Source: Rhizomys pruinosus (lineage: Eukaryota; Chordata; Mammalia; Rodentia; Spalacidae). From it: a DNA stretch of 64,000 nt. The stretch lies in contig VZQC01005691.1 of assembly GCA_009823505.1 (NCBI GenBank), positions 39,324 to 103,323 of the forward strand. The letters are read 5' to 3'. The notes beneath the pieces are model-generated. The model had not been told where the DNA came from. It saw nothing but the letters and a program-made list of their open reading frames with translations, and ran no database searches. Positions 32,941 through 43,360 of this stretch are shown here, one piece after another. Within the stretch, counting starts at the first letter, position 1. Every line of letters begins with the position of its first letter. The translations under genes and the position numbers were made by a program.

Positions 32941-33385
32941 TCCTCAGCTGATCCTCCCTGGAAACACCCTTACAGACAGGCCCAGAGATGTGTCCTCCTC
33001 TAGGATGACAAATCCACTCAGGCTGACAATGAAAACTAACCACCACGCCACTCTTCTCTGTGTCTTGCTAGGCTCTGGGATTTGTAGAACTGGTGTCCAT
33101 GCGCCATAGAGAATGACGGTCAGCAAAGAGAATTAGAAGTCAGCACGTGCAAGTAGCACATTTAGAGCACATTACTCTAGGATAAAGATCTGTGGAGGTT
33201 TTGTTTTGTTTTGTTTTGTTTTTCCTAGTAGTTGTATTGTGAAACAGAACACAATCATAGATTTTCAAACTAAAACATGAAATTTCAAAGAGATTCTTCT
33301 GAAAACACATGGATCCATTCTCCAGACCCCTAGAATCTTCATCCAAAGGCTGCATCAGGCAACAGCTTCCAGGTCCTGAGTTAAG
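32941..33385. other. unassigned stretch
   Basis: Holds (TTTTG)n at 33196-33221. No gene recognised. Confidence 0.45.
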
Positions 33386-33396
33386 AGAAGAAAGGG

Positions 33397-33640
33397 GGGG
33401 CTGGAGATATGGCCTAGTGGTTAAGAGCGCCGACCGCTCTTGCAGAGGACCCGGGTTCGATCCCCAGCACCCACATGGCGGCCGAGAACCGTCTGAAACT
33501 CCAGTTCCAGGGGAATCCGACACGCTCTTCTGACCTCCGCGGCATTGCACGACACGGGTGCACAAACTTGCATGCAGACAGTACATTCATACACATACAG
33601 AAATAAATAAAATTAATTTAAAAAATTAAAAAAAATAAGG
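33397..33640 (+). mobile_element. B2/B3-type SINE, young, short subfamily
   Basis: Starts GGGGCTGGAGATATGGCCTAG, retains nearly all CpGs (GCGCCGACCGC, GGCGGCCGAG, CGACACGGG) and lacks the 17-bp duplication. The 11-bp target duplication AGAAGAAAGGG lies at 33386-33396 and 33641-33651. One of the least decayed copies in the window. Confidence 0.96.
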
Positions 33641-33651
33641 AGAAGAAAGGG

Positions 33652-34044
33652 ATTAAAAAGGCCAAGTGCCCCACAGCCGCCTGGCAAGCCAGCATCAGAA
33701 AGAGAACGACCGCTTCCAGAGGAAAGTCAGCACAAAATTCAAAGGAAATCAACTTAATAAATATTTCAAGCCCTTTGAGGCCCCTCGGCATGTGGCAGTG
33801 ATCATGCTGTCTCTGACCTGACGAAAGAAATGGGAAAGCAGGCCTCCAACACTGTCACCAGTCCAGTGTAATGAGGTAGGAGAGTGCCTGTGGGGTGAAG
33901 CACTTGCAGATACTGAGTCTGGGCTTCAGGGAGAGCAGGTGTAGAGCTCAAGGAACATGGGAAGTAGTGATTTCAAATACCAGTCTGTGGAGAGGTGGTA
34001 AACGCCTCAGAGAAAGCAGAAACATGAAAATACTCTCCTTAGGG
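33652..34044. other. unassigned stretch
   Basis: Non-repetitive; no gene recognised. Confidence 0.5.
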
Positions 34045-34068
34045 ATGTGTGTGTGTGTGTGTGTGTGT
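34045..34068 (+). repeat. (GT)n microsatellite at gap edge
   Basis: At least 12 GT units run directly into the N gap, so the true length is unknown. Confidence 0.93.
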
Positions 34069-34616
34069 NNNNNNNNNNNNNNNNNNNNNNNNNNNNNNNN
34101 NNNNNNNNNNNNNNNNNNNNNNNNNNNNNNNNNNNNNNNNNNNNNNNNNNNNNNNNNNNNNNNNNNNNNNNNNNNNNNNNNNNNNNNNNNNNNNNNNNNN
34201 NNNNNNNNNNNNNNNNNNNNNNNNNNNNNNNNNNNNNNNNNNNNNNNNNNNNNNNNNNNNNNNNNNNNNNNNNNNNNNNNNNNNNNNNNNNNNNNNNNNN
34301 NNNNNNNNNNNNNNNNNNNNNNNNNNNNNNNNNNNNNNNNNNNNNNNNNNNNNNNNNNNNNNNNNNNNNNNNNNNNNNNNNNNNNNNNNNNNNNNNNNNN
34401 NNNNNNNNNNNNNNNNNNNNNNNNNNNNNNNNNNNNNNNNNNNNNNNNNNNNNNNNNNNNNNNNNNNNNNNNNNNNNNNNNNNNNNNNNNNNNNNNNNNN
34501 NNNNNNNNNNNNNNNNNNNNNNNNNNNNNNNNNNNNNNNNNNNNNNNNNNNNNNNNNNNNNNNNNNNNNNNNNNNNNNNNNNNNNNNNNNNNNNNNNNNN
34601 NNNNNNNNNNNNNNNN
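34069..34616. other. assembly gap, 548 N
   Basis: Flanked by GT on the left and at least 28 A on the right, both hard to sequence. The missing DNA probably contains the rest of the GT array and the body of an A-tailed SINE. Confidence 0.97.
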
Positions 34617-34644
34617 AAAAAAAAAAAAAAAAAAAAAAAAAAAA
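34617..34644 (+). repeat. poly(A) at gap edge
   Basis: 28 A, likely the tail of an element lying in the gap. Confidence 0.9.
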
Positions 34645-34819
34645 GCAGTTAATTATGTCTACATTTTAAGGTTTGCACGTGCAGTTGGTCAGTAGTAAGG
34701 AAAGGGGAGGGGTCTGGGTTGCCTGCCGTTTGCCATGGAACCTTGGGCTAAGAGTAAAATAAACTTTCTCTATTCAAAATGGAGTTTTTCTGATCATTCC
34801 ACTTGAAATCTATATATCC

Positions 34820-34892
34820 TAGGAAGACCTTGAACTTCTGATCCTCCTGCCTCTACCTCAGGAGTTCTGGGATTATAGGTATGCACAACCAA
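34820..34892 (-). mobile_element. old B1-like fragment
   Basis: CTTGAACTTCTGATCCTCCTGCC then GGGATTATAGGTATGCACAACC. Confidence 0.6.
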
Positions 34893-34907
34893 ATCCAGTT
34901 TATCAGT

Positions 34908-34978
34908 TGCTAGTGAATAAACCAGAACCTCGTGCATGCTTAACAGTCACCCTACCAACTGAGCCTCAAACAAGTCAG
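34908..34978 (-). mobile_element. ID-like element
   Basis: AACCAGAACCTCGTGCATGC, then CACCCTACCAACTGAGCCTC is a diverged reverse-complement ID. Together with the flanking B1-like pieces it may be one B4-like composite. Confidence 0.55.
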
Positions 34979-35017
34979 CTTTTTTTATTTTTATCTTTTC
35001 TTTTCTTTTCCTTTTAG

Positions 35018-35134
35018 CTTTTTGGGCTCCACATCTCCATTTCCCCTGTGTAGCTCAGGCTAGCTTGGAACTCACTACTCTGCCTCAATCTCCCAGGTGT
35101 GGGAATTACAGGTATGAGCCACCATGCCTGGCTG
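35018..35134 (-). mobile_element. old B1 SINE
   Basis: CTGTGTAGCTCAGGCTAGCTTGG to GAGCCACCATGCCTGGCT. Confidence 0.8.
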
Positions 35135-35450
35135 AGTTCAAACTCGTATCATTTCTCAAACTTTCTACATTTGAGCAACTCTGTGAACTTTCAGTACTTG
35201 CCATTACTCTCAGAACCCTGAGCAACAAGCAGTGGGGTCTGACATAGAGCCAGTCATGGTCAGTCAAAGCCCAGAGAAGGAAGCCCTGATGGGTGATGAG
35301 TCCCAGGGACTCCCAGGTCCTGCAGAGAAGCCAGGTTTATGACCTGATACATGTAGGTTGTTTTCCAACCCCATTATGCAAGCCAGGAAAAGAGCAGAAA
35401 GAGACAGGAATCTGCTAACTAGATTTAGTAGTTCCAACCTCTAGAAAGAG
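35135..35450. other. unassigned stretch
   Basis: Nothing recognised. Confidence 0.5.
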
Positions 35451-35451
35451 A

Positions 35452-35628
35452 TTGCCAATCTTTCTTTGTAAAGGACCACATAATGTCTGAGGTTTTGTGG
35501 ACCATATGGTCGACAAATATGTGGACCATATTTGTCATGATACAAAAGCAGCCATGGATAGTATGTAACAAATGATCCTATCTCTGCCTGATTTAGCCAA
35601 TGGACCATAGTTTTCTAGCAACTCAGGA
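35452..35628 (+). mobile_element. hAT-Charlie-type DNA transposon remnant
   Basis: GCCAATCTTTCTTTGTAAAGGACC, TGAGGTTTTGTGGACCATATGG, AAAGCAGCCATGGATAGTATG and a terminal GGACCATAG follow the order of a common mammalian hAT-Charlie non-autonomous element (the group whose consensus has GGCCCGCGGGCC near one end). Family name not certain. Confidence 0.6.
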
Positions 35629-35834
35629 ACATAGAAACTCATGGATTCCAGATCAGACTCCGCAGGAAAAAATAAACAAACAAACAAAAAAAAAAAACCT
35701 GAGCCTGTTACAGACTTGAACCTTGCAGCACTGAGGAACTTGTGGTTGGTTTTGAGTTCAGATAAATGGATATCTGATTATCACTGTTAGACTTTTATAA
35801 CCAGTATCGACTGTTGCATAATAATTACTATATC

Positions 35835-35965
35835 ATGGATTATTTACTCAGTTCTCCTAATGCCACATAAAGCAGGTGTTATTATAATTTTATACTTTAC
35901 AGCTGTGGGATTGAGAATCCTGAGGCTGGGTGACTTGCCTGGCACACTCAGCTGGCAAATAGTGG
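35835..35965 (+). mobile_element. MIR fragment
   Basis: AGCAGGTGTTATTATAATTT then CTTTACAGCTGTGGGATTGAG and GGTGACTTGCCTGGCACACTC follow the MIR core and 3' half. Confidence 0.7.
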
Positions 35966-36435
35966 AGGAGTTCATAAGCAGGGAGGTACACTTCCCTCTC
36001 CAGTTACAACAGAATAACAGGCTGGACACCATACCCTCACTTTGAACAACTAAAACCCCAAAACAAATCTGTGGAACTTTAAGAGGCAGAGCAGGGCAGT
36101 GACCCCAAGTATATGCTAGCCCCTCTCTGGGTATCAGGCTAAACAGTAGGAAAACCAAGTAGCCAGGTGCTTCAAGATGTAGTGTCTAAGTTCTGAGGGT
36201 TCTAGGAGGCCAAATAGCTAAAACTTCTGGGCAAACTTCTGTAAAAGAAAGATACACTTGAGGAGCTACAAAGACATACAGGGTCCCCTTGCATCTTTAG
36301 CAGAGCACTGATTGGCATGTGTGCAGAGAATCTGCTGAGGCACCAAAAGAACCATTAAAAAGACCAGTCTCCAAAGCTGACCCAGAGCTAGAGCCAATGT
36401 TCTCAAGTTAAAACAAAACAAAACAACAAAATTAA
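35966..36435. other. unassigned stretch
   Basis: No gene or repeat recognised. Confidence 0.5.
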
Positions 36436-36566
36436 AACAGTCTCACTGTGGAGTCTTGGCTGAACTGGAACTTGCTATGTAGACCAGGTTGGCCTTAAAC
36501 TAACAGAGATCTGCCTTCCTCTGCTTTCCAAGTGCTGCGATTAAAGGCGTGTGTCACCAAACCACA
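36436..36566 (-). mobile_element. B1 SINE, diverged
   Basis: CAGTCTCACTGTGGAGTCTTGG, GCTATGTAGACCAGGTTGGCC and GGCGTGTGTCACCAAACC. Confidence 0.85.
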
Positions 36567-36653
36567 CCCAAGCAACTTGTATTCCTAAATTTGATTTCAG
36601 GAACAATTGCAATTGAAAATAAATTTCAATACCTAAAAAAAAAAAATGTACAA

Positions 36654-37154
36654 TGTGGTGGTTTGAATAAGAAATATCCTTCACAGACTTGCGTACTTGG
36701 CACCTGGTCCCCATTGGCGCTGTCCGGGGAGGTTACAGACACTTTCAGAGCTGTAGCCTTGCTGGAGGAAGCATGTCAATGGCTGGGGCCCATGGCCTCA
36801 CCCCACATCCAGGTTGCTCTCAGGGTCGCTTTTGTGGTTAAAGACATGAGGACATGAGTGGTGTCGGGCGTGGTGGCCTTTAATCCTAGCACTCAGGAGG
36901 CAGAGGCAGGTGGATTTTTGTGAGTTCAGAGCCAGCCTGGTCTACAGAGTGAGTTCCAGGACAGCTGGGACTACAGGGAGACCCTGTCTCAAAAAGACCA
37001 AAAAAAAAAGACATGTCAGTTTCTTGCTCCTGCTACTGCTAAGCTAACCAATAATGCTGGACTCTTGTCCCTCTGCAACCGTAATTCCAAATAATCTCCT
37101 CTACGAGTTGCTTCTTGCCATGGAATGTTATCACAGCAACAGAAAAGTAATACA
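36654..37154 (+). mobile_element. MaLR LTR split by a B1
   Basis: TGTGGTGGTTTGAATAAGAAA start, then GTAGCCTTGCTGGAGGAAGC; after the B1 it resumes with GTTATCACAGCAACAGAAAAGTAATACA, the MaLR terminus. It is the same broad type as the provirus LTRs at 56-60 kb. Confidence 0.78.
36864..37009 (+). mobile_element. B1 SINE inside a MaLR LTR
   Basis: GGTGTCGGGCGTGGTGGCCTTT to CTCAAAAAGACC plus A tail. It lacks a short GCACACG segment near the A box. AAGACATG occurs on both sides. Confidence 0.92.
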
Positions 37155-37171
37155 AATGCTTAAAAGGTTGA

Positions 37172-37310
37172 GCCTGGCATGGTGGTGCATGCCTTTAATC
37201 CCAGCACTTGGGAGGCAGAGGCAGGTGGATATCTGTGATTTCAAGGCCAGCCTGGTCTACATAGTGAGTTCCAGGCCACCTGGGGCTACAGGGAGACCCT
37301 GTCTTTAAAA
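37172..37310 (+). mobile_element. B1 SINE with 18-bp target duplication
   Basis: GCCTGGCATGGTGGTGCATG to CCCTGTCTTT. The duplication AAATGCTTAAAAGGTTGA lies at 37154-37171 and 37311-37328. The site abuts the end of the preceding MaLR LTR. Confidence 0.95.
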
Positions 37311-37360
37311 AAATGCTTAAAAGGTTGAAAACAATTTTCACTTCAAAATATAAAATTAAA

Positions 37361-37482
37361 ACCAGGCATGATGGCTCATTCCAATAATCTCAGAACTCAT
37401 GAGACAGAGGCTGGCAAATTACTATGAGTTTGAGACCAGTCTGGTCCATATAGTAAACTCCAAGCCAGCTTGGGCTATAAAA
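37361..37482 (+). mobile_element. old B1-like element
   Basis: ACCAGGCATGATGGCTCATTCC to CCAGCTTGGGCTATAAAAG. Its A-rich tail apparently seeded the following GAA/GAAGGA array. Confidence 0.75.
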
Positions 37483-37485
37483 GAT

Positions 37486-37847
37486 CCAAGAAGAAGAAGA
37501 AGAAGAAGAAGAAGAAGAAGAAGAAGGAGAAGGAGAAGGAGAAGGAGAAGGAGAAGGAGAAGGAGAAGGAGAAGGAGAAGGAGAAGGAGAAGGAGAAGGA
37601 GAAGGAGAAGGAGAAGGAGAAGGAGAAGGAGAAGGAGAAGGAGAAGGAGAAGGAGAAGGAGAAGGAGAAGGAGAAGGAGAAGGAGAAGGAGAAGGAGAAG
37701 GAGAAGGAGAAGGAGAAGGAGAAGGAGAAGGAGAAGGAGAAGGAGAAGGAGAAGGAGAAGGAGAAGGAGAAGGAGAAGGAGAAGGAGAAGGAGAAGGAGA
37801 NGAAGAAGAAGAAGAAGAAGAAGAAGAAGAAGAAGAAGAAGAAGAAA
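37486..37847 (+). repeat. (GAA)n(GAAGGA)n(GAA)n purine tract with one N
   Basis: About 13 GAA units, then about 46 perfect GAAGGA hexamers to 37800, a single N at 37801, then about 15 GAA units. All purine on the + strand over about 360 bp. Perfect mirror-type purine tracts can form H-DNA. The N suggests that the array was collapsed or bridged, so its length is a minimum. Confidence 0.96.
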
Positions 37848-38255
37848 TGAATAAATAAATAAAGAGTTTGTTTGTGTTAAGTTATAAAAAAGCATGAACC
37901 CCAATAAAAGGTACATGAGGCTTAGGTCACTCCAGGAACATGCTTTACTTCCATGTGAGACTGCCAGCATGAGCTGCCTGCAGACACATGGTGGGACCGG
38001 ACAGCATGGCAGAGGGCAGGGGCAGGACAGAGTGAGGGGAGCAGAAAGGTAGAGAGAGGCAGACAGAGACAGAGAGGGACAGAGAGAATTATGGCAGCTA
38101 GGGTCCACCCGTTTACACCCATGGGGCGGGGCCTCAGGTACAGGGGAAGGGGTCAGAAGATTGACAGCTTCTGGAGGAAGTGGGCACGTGTGCGCCCCCT
38201 TGGGATTCTGGGAAGCCTGGACCTAACAATTAACCAATAAAAATTTGCAGCAATA
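37848..38255. other. unassigned stretch
   Basis: No gene. GAGAGGGACAGAGAG-type purine-rich irregular repeats occur near 38050-38090. Confidence 0.45.
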
Positions 38256-38317
38256 GACTGAGAGTATAGCTCAGTGGTAGGAACATACATCATGGGTATG
38301 ATCCTCAATATTGCAGG
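38256..38317 (+). mobile_element. ID-like element
   Basis: AGACTGAGAGTATAGCTCAGTGG and GGTATGATCCTCAATATTGC are an ID core. Confidence 0.65.
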
Positions 38318-38388
38318 AAAATGAATTGAGTCTGTCAAAAAGTGAAAATGAAAGATCCAAAATTGCAGGGGAAAAATTCTCCATCAGG

Positions 38389-38475
38389 GGCTGGAGAGAT
38401 GGCTTTGCAGTTAAGAGCACTGGCTACTCTTGCAGAGGACCCAAGTTTGGTTCCCAGCTCACAAACACATACTTC
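38389..38475 (+). mobile_element. B2/B3-type SINE, truncated
   Basis: GGGGCTGGAGAGATGGCTTTGC to GGTTCCCAGCTCACAAAC; the 3' half is absent. Confidence 0.82.
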
Positions 38476-38911
38476 ACTTCTCAGAGGATATTAATGCATA
38501 TCAGAAGCAATGGCCTTTTTAGAAACTGTAAAATGCTGGACTAGATCTTTAACATTTCTGAAAGAAAATATCTTCTATGGGCTTAATGAAATTATTTATT
38601 TTATTAGTTTTGAATTTCTTTCAGTACCTGCCATTCTGAAAAGGCTGTAGGAAGTCAATTTAATGTCCTCAGCACCTGCTGACTAGTAGCCTCTCTGGAA
38701 GCAAACCCAGTTCCAATCTGCAGTGGATAAAGGTCACCACCCTGTGAGCCTAAAAAGCATGGGTGTTTTCCAAGCCTCACCCAAGTAACTAAGATGAAGT
38801 TTGAGGAAGATGTAAGTAGAATACAATGTATAAGAGAAAAATAAGAGCTCTGGTCTAATGAAGTATATTGTAATCTTTCTAAGGAAAGTTGACGATAGAA
38901 AATTAGTCCAA
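38476..38911. other. unassigned stretch
   Basis: Nothing recognised. Confidence 0.5.
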
Positions 38912-39063
38912 GCCAGGCATGGTGGCGCACGCCTTTAACCCTAGCACTTGGGAGGCAGAGGCAGGCAGATCTCTGTGAGTTCAAGGCCAGTCTGGTCTAC
39001 AGAGAGAGTTCCAGGACAGCCAGAGTTCCAGGGAAACCCTGTCTCAAAAAGACAAAAAAAAAA
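38912..39063 (+). mobile_element. B1 SINE
   Basis: GCCAGGCATGGTGGCGCACG to CTGTCTCAAAAAGAC plus A tail. AAATTAGT occurs on both sides. Confidence 0.94.
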
Positions 39064-39298
39064 ATTAGTTCTACGTTGGAAATAGAAAACAGTGGTAGAA
39101 GAATATGAATTGGCCACACTGCATCCAGCCCAGTCCAAGAGAAGTGATGTCATGAGTTGGATGACAGTGGTCCTTGTAGTTATCCAAGAAACTGTCCTCT
39201 GTGTTCTTCCTGGCACTTTCTCAGGGTAGTCTGTTTAGATGACGACAGCGCCTGCTCATTCTCCAGATCCCCTCCCTATCTCCTCCTTCCTCTGTCCT

Positions 39299-39301
<3 letters not shown>

Positions 39302-39345
<44 letters not shown>
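39302..39345 (+). repeat. (CT)n microsatellite ending at an N
   Basis: About 22 CT units, then a single N at 39346. The true length is uncertain. Confidence 0.95.
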
Positions 39346-39617
39346 NTTCAGAGAGCAAGCAATCTGTGGAGACAGTGATTAACATCCAGAGCAATCTATC
39401 ATCCCCCACCTTCTGCTGGTAAACTTTATAGGGAAGGGCAAAGACAGCCAATCATTCTAAAGTCTCAGTCATGTGGCCAGCCTTGTCTCTGAGATGCGTG
39501 TTGTAGGTTCCTGGCCCTCCTCATCATTGGTACTTTTACTATCAAATCTATCCCAAGGCCACTGGGAGTTGCATTCTTCCTGAGGGACCACCTGGGGAGA
39601 AGATTAGCTCAGAACAA

Positions 39618-39770
39618 ACTTTTTTTGGTGTTTTTGAGACAGAGTCTCCCTGTAGCCCCAGCTGTCCTGGAACTCACGATGTAGACCAGGCTGGCCTTGA
39701 ACTCCCAGAGATCCGCCTGTCTCTACCTCTCTAGTGCTGGGATTATAGACATGTGCCACTATGACTGGCT
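39618..39770 (-). mobile_element. B1 SINE
   Basis: T-rich tail, GGTGTTTTTGAGACAGAGTC to GTGCCACTATGACTGGCT. CTCAGAAC flanks both sides. Confidence 0.93.
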
Positions 39771-39898
39771 CAGAACTCTTAGCAGTATGCCTGTGCTGAC
39801 TATGATTATGATTATCATATAATATACATGGTAGATTCCTTTTTACAGTGTGAAGTACAGATGTGCTTACATTATAGAACATAAAAGTGCCTCTATCA

Positions 39899-40055
39899 GC
39901 CAAGTGTGGTGGCGCACACCTTTAATCCAAGCACTCGGGAGGCAGAGGCAGGCAGATCTTTGTGAGTTCAAGGCCAGCCTGGTCTACAGAGTGAGTTCCA
40001 GGACAGCTGGGGCTACAGGGAGATCCTGTCTCGAAAAAGAGAACAACAAAAAAAG
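39899..40055 (+). mobile_element. B1 SINE
   Basis: GCCAAGTGTGGTGGCGCACACC to CCTGTCTCGAAAAAGAG plus A-rich tail. Confidence 0.94.
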
Positions 40056-40462
40056 ATGGCCTTTAAATGCAACTAATATAGTACATTAAATTTTGTTAGT
40101 CACATGTGATTTTACTTAACATAATTTACTTACCTGTATGCACTTGAACATGTCTTAACCATACAGAACAGGTCACCCCAGCAATACCAGCTATACCATA
40201 TGTCCAAACTTATAATCTAAGGAAGGGCAGACCCTAGACATGCTCACCGTGCTCCATTGCTGCATATTGTGAAGCCTAGGTTACATAATTCCCTTTGTCT
40301 ATCCGCTCGCTCCCAAAGCACATTTCAAAAGACTCCCATTCTAGTGCGCTTTCAGCTGGTAATATGCTCAGTAGCTCACAAGCTTAAAGCTCATAAGCTT
40401 AAAGTAAAAAAAAAAACTTTCTGTTAACTCGATAGGCCTTCTCTCCAATTAGTATAAATTAT
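40056..40462. other. unassigned stretch
   Basis: Non-repetitive; no gene recognised. Confidence 0.5.
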
Positions 40463-40484
40463 TGATATATATATATATATATAT
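40463..40484 (+). repeat. (AT)n microsatellite
   Basis: About 11 AT units. Confidence 0.9.
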
Positions 40485-40983
40485 GATGTATATTTGTGCT
40501 TGCAAACTTCCACTGATGAATAATGACTATGCAGCCACCTACCAACCAGATGGAAATGATTGCAGATCATTAAATAAAACATCATGAGGTCATTTCCAGC
40601 ATGTAATCACAACAATGGCTGCGGTTAGACTTGTTATATAAACAGATGGAGAAGAGGGTGACTCATGAGGACCAGGATTATGGAGGCCTTATACATCCTC
40701 AACACTGAATTTCCAGGAAATAGCTTAGGGATTGCTGAGCATGCACACTGGAACCCAAGGACGAAGGTTGTGACTAGCCCTGAGAGCTGACTATGGCTTG
40801 AATTGCAAAAAGAAACTGCTCATCTTTTTTTCTTTTCCTTTCCATATTCCATTCCTTCTCTTCTTTCTTCCTTTTTAAAAATAATTTACCAACAGTCAAA
40901 TATGCACCACTCATTCGCAAGCCCAAAGCAATCAACCCTTCTAAATCTCAATTTCTGCATTTAAAACTAAAGATAAAGCTAGG
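40485..40983. other. unassigned stretch, possible conserved non-coding DNA
   Basis: 40540-40680 is SINE-free with AAATGATTGCAGATCATTAA and ATCATGAGGTCATTTCCAGC, which resemble clustered factor-binding motifs. No ORF. Only a weak suspicion of regulatory function. Confidence 0.25.
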
Positions 40984-41050
40984 AATCTAACTGGGGCATA
41001 GCATGCTTGCCTTGCATGCATGCAGCCCTAGATTTAATTCTGAGCACTGA
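40984..41050 (+). mobile_element. ID-like element
   Basis: TAACTGGGGCATAGCATGCTTGCC then GATTTAATTCTGAGCACTG; a diverged ID with a purine-rich tail. Confidence 0.65.
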
Positions 41051-41150
41051 AGAAAAAAAAAGAAAAAAGAAAAAAAGAAAAGAAGAAAGAAGGAGGAGGG
41101 AGAGGAGGAGGAGGAAGAAGAGGAGGAGGAAGAAGAGGAGGAAGAGAAGC
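41050..41150 (+). repeat. purine-rich (A/G)n tract
   Basis: A100-base all-purine run grading from AAAAAGA to GGAGGAAGAAGA units; tail of the preceding ID-like element. Confidence 0.93.
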
Positions 41151-42110
41151 CACCCCCATGTTTCTACTTATAGATTTGCTTTGAAGATCAATGAAATTAG
41201 AGGAAAAGAACGGAACTCTGAAACTTCTTTGGCACATGCTGTGCTAAGCACTGTCAGACCTCTCTACCTGATAGTGCCTAGAGCTCTAATCTGGATATTT
41301 GCTATCTGAAAGGTGAATTTCCAGTGTCAATCCTATCATTTAATAGCTGCGAGATATCTTCCAAAGTCTTTTGAAGTCTTTAAGCCTCAACAGATTGTTC
41401 AAGAAACAATTTAAAATAATGGTTAGAGATCAGTCAGGATTTTATTTTTGTTTCTTTTTTGACTGGAAGAACTACCTGAAGGGCTAGCAGGCTGACTTTT
41501 CAGAATTATACTGTTTAATGCAAGAACAGGAAGCCACCAGGATCTGAGGGCCCTCTGAAAACCAGACAAGTCCCTTGAACTGTTTTTCAGTGCATGTCAG
41601 TTTCTCTCCTGTCCTGTGTACTCCAGATAGAACCCTGAAGTGACCCGACCTGAATGTGGTACGGTAGCCTCTCAGTGTTCCAACTTAAGAACAAACAGGA
41701 ACAGAGTGTTGAGCGGGAGGCAGGACTAGAAAGCCCCCATGCTCCCCACAGGCCTGGTTGATGGTGTTCTAAGAAAGAGGATGTTCTGGCTGTGTGGGGG
41801 AGAATTAGATTGTAGTCAGAAAAGAAAAAAATCCCTTAATTGCAACAAGAGAAAAATAAATCTGAGCAAGTATGGGGGAATGAGGAGGGACATAAAAGAG
41901 GCCAAATACAACAGACAAACTCAGCACCCATAATGTTAAAAATTCAAAGGTGAAATTCCTCAGTCATTCTCCCAGTATAAAGCAGGGGAGGTAATCAGCG
42001 TTTTGCACAGGGTTTAGGGGATGTAGTCTCCCCAGTAAAATTGACAAAATTTGAATACATGGCATGAATTCTGAGAAATTAATTCTCATGAAATTCATAA
42101 GAAATCCCTG
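41151..42110. other. unassigned stretch
   Basis: About 1 kb of non-repetitive DNA with no recognised gene. Confidence 0.45.
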
Positions 42111-42111
42111 C

Positions 42112-42420
42112 TATGTCCTGTCTTTGTCTGATATAACAAAATGACATAAATTCTGTGGCTTATAAACAAAAGAAAGGAGGCTGGGGAATGGAAGGGTAAA
42201 GTACTAGCAGTTCTGACACCTGGTCACTGCCCATTTCCTCATCATCTTTAATGTCCCGCGTGGTGGTAAGGTGCACTGGCCCTCTTGGTCTCTTATAAGG
42301 GATTTCTTCTCCTGACCTAACCACCTCCCCAAAGCTCCACTTCCTAAGCTCCTGGCCTTGGTAGTTAGGATCTCAGTGACTAACGTGCCATCCATTTTCT
42401 GCTCAGTGTTCCAGATTTAT
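42112..42420 (-). mobile_element. antisense MaLR/MST-like LTR
   Basis: TTCTGTGGCTTATAAACAAAAG, GGTCTCTTATAAGGGATTTC and CTAACCACCTCCCCAAAGCTCC match the antisense order of MST/MLT-type MaLR LTRs. Diverged. Confidence 0.6.
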
Positions 42421-42819
42421 AGACTCAGAGTTCCAAATTTATAGCAATTTATAGACTGGGAATGCACACAAAAAGAAGGCTACATATGCCACTGACAAAA
42501 ATACTCTATTTCATGTCTGTCTATCTTCTTGACAAAGTTGAAAAGGCTTTCATCAAAGTCCATGAAGGTAGTCTTAGGAACTAGGAAAGAATATATATCC
42601 CATGGGCCAGTAAGTTGTCAAAGCCAGTAAAGGTCCCTGACACCAAGCCAGTAAACAACCTGAGCTGCCAAAGACCTGCATGAGAGAAAGAGATAACTGA
42701 CTCCTGAAATTTTTCCTCTGACTTCCACAAGCATGCTGTATCATGCATTCCTGCCCCTCCACAAGCATGCTGTATCATGTTTTCCTGCCCCTCACACAAA
42801 AATGTAATTTAAAAATATA

Positions 42820-42820
<1 letters not shown>
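42421..42820. other. unassigned stretch with a short direct repeat
   Basis: The 28-bp unit CCACAAGCATGCTGTATCATG... occurs twice back-to-back at 42725-42783. No gene. Confidence 0.6.

Positions 42821-42821
<1 letters not shown>

Positions 42822-42857
<36 letters not shown>
42822..42857 (+). repeat. (CA)n microsatellite
   Basis: About 17 CA units with one interruption. Confidence 0.95.
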
Positions 42858-42861
<4 letters not shown>

Positions 42862-42881
42862 CAAGAAACTGATTCCACAGG

Positions 42882-43046
42882 CTGGACATCGTGGTTCAAG
42901 CCTGTAATCCTAGCACTCAGGAGGCAAAGGGAAGCAGATCTCTGTGAGTTCAAGGCCAGCCTGGTCTAACAAGAGCGAGTGCCAGGACAGCAGGAGCTAC
43001 AAAAAGACCAAAAAAAAAAAACCTGTCTCAAAAAAACCACAAAAAA

Positions 43047-43079
<33 letters not shown>
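42882..43079 (+). mobile_element. B1 SINE with interrupted A-rich tail
   Basis: GGCTGGACATCGTGGTTCAAGC to AAAAAGACC, an A run, a second CCTGTCTCAAAAAAACC and a further A tail, so the right end is partly duplicated. AGAAAYTGATTCCA flanks (42864-42877 and 43083-43096). Confidence 0.88.
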
Positions 43080-43134
43080 GAAAGAAATTGATTCCATGAT
43101 CCATAATAGGAGACATGGCAAAAGTCTTGAATTC

Positions 43135-43360
43135 GGGGCTACAAAGATGGCTCAGTGGGTTTGAGTGCTTGCTGCAAGTATAATGACCTGAGTTTAGATC
43201 CTTGACACCCATGTAAAAGTAGCATGTGTCAGTCATGCCTATAACCCAGCACTGGAAAAGTAAACACAAAAGGATCCCTGAGACTCACTGCTTAGCCAGT
43301 CCAGCCAAATGGGTGAGTTCCAGGTTGAGTGAGAGATCCTGTCTCAATAGACCAAAAAGA
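43135..43360 (+). mobile_element. B4-like composite SINE
   Basis: A B3/ID-like left part (GGGGCTACAAAGATGGCTCAG, GAGTTTAGATCCTTGACACCC) continues into a B1-like right part (AGGATCCCTGAGACTCACTG, GAGAGATCCTGTCTCAATAG). Confidence 0.7.

Noticed and set aside
33140..33586. 148-codon minus frame with MYCLHASLCTRVVQCRGGQK
   Set aside because: The same peptide recurs at many sites in the window; it is the antisense translation of the young B2/B3-type SINE.
33895..34695. 266-codon frame across the N gap
   Set aside because: Most residues are unknown because of the Ns; the rest is GT-repeat and poly(A) translation.
37399..38108. Long poly-R, K/E and poly-L frames on both strands
   Set aside because: They are translations of the GAAGGA/GAA microsatellite.
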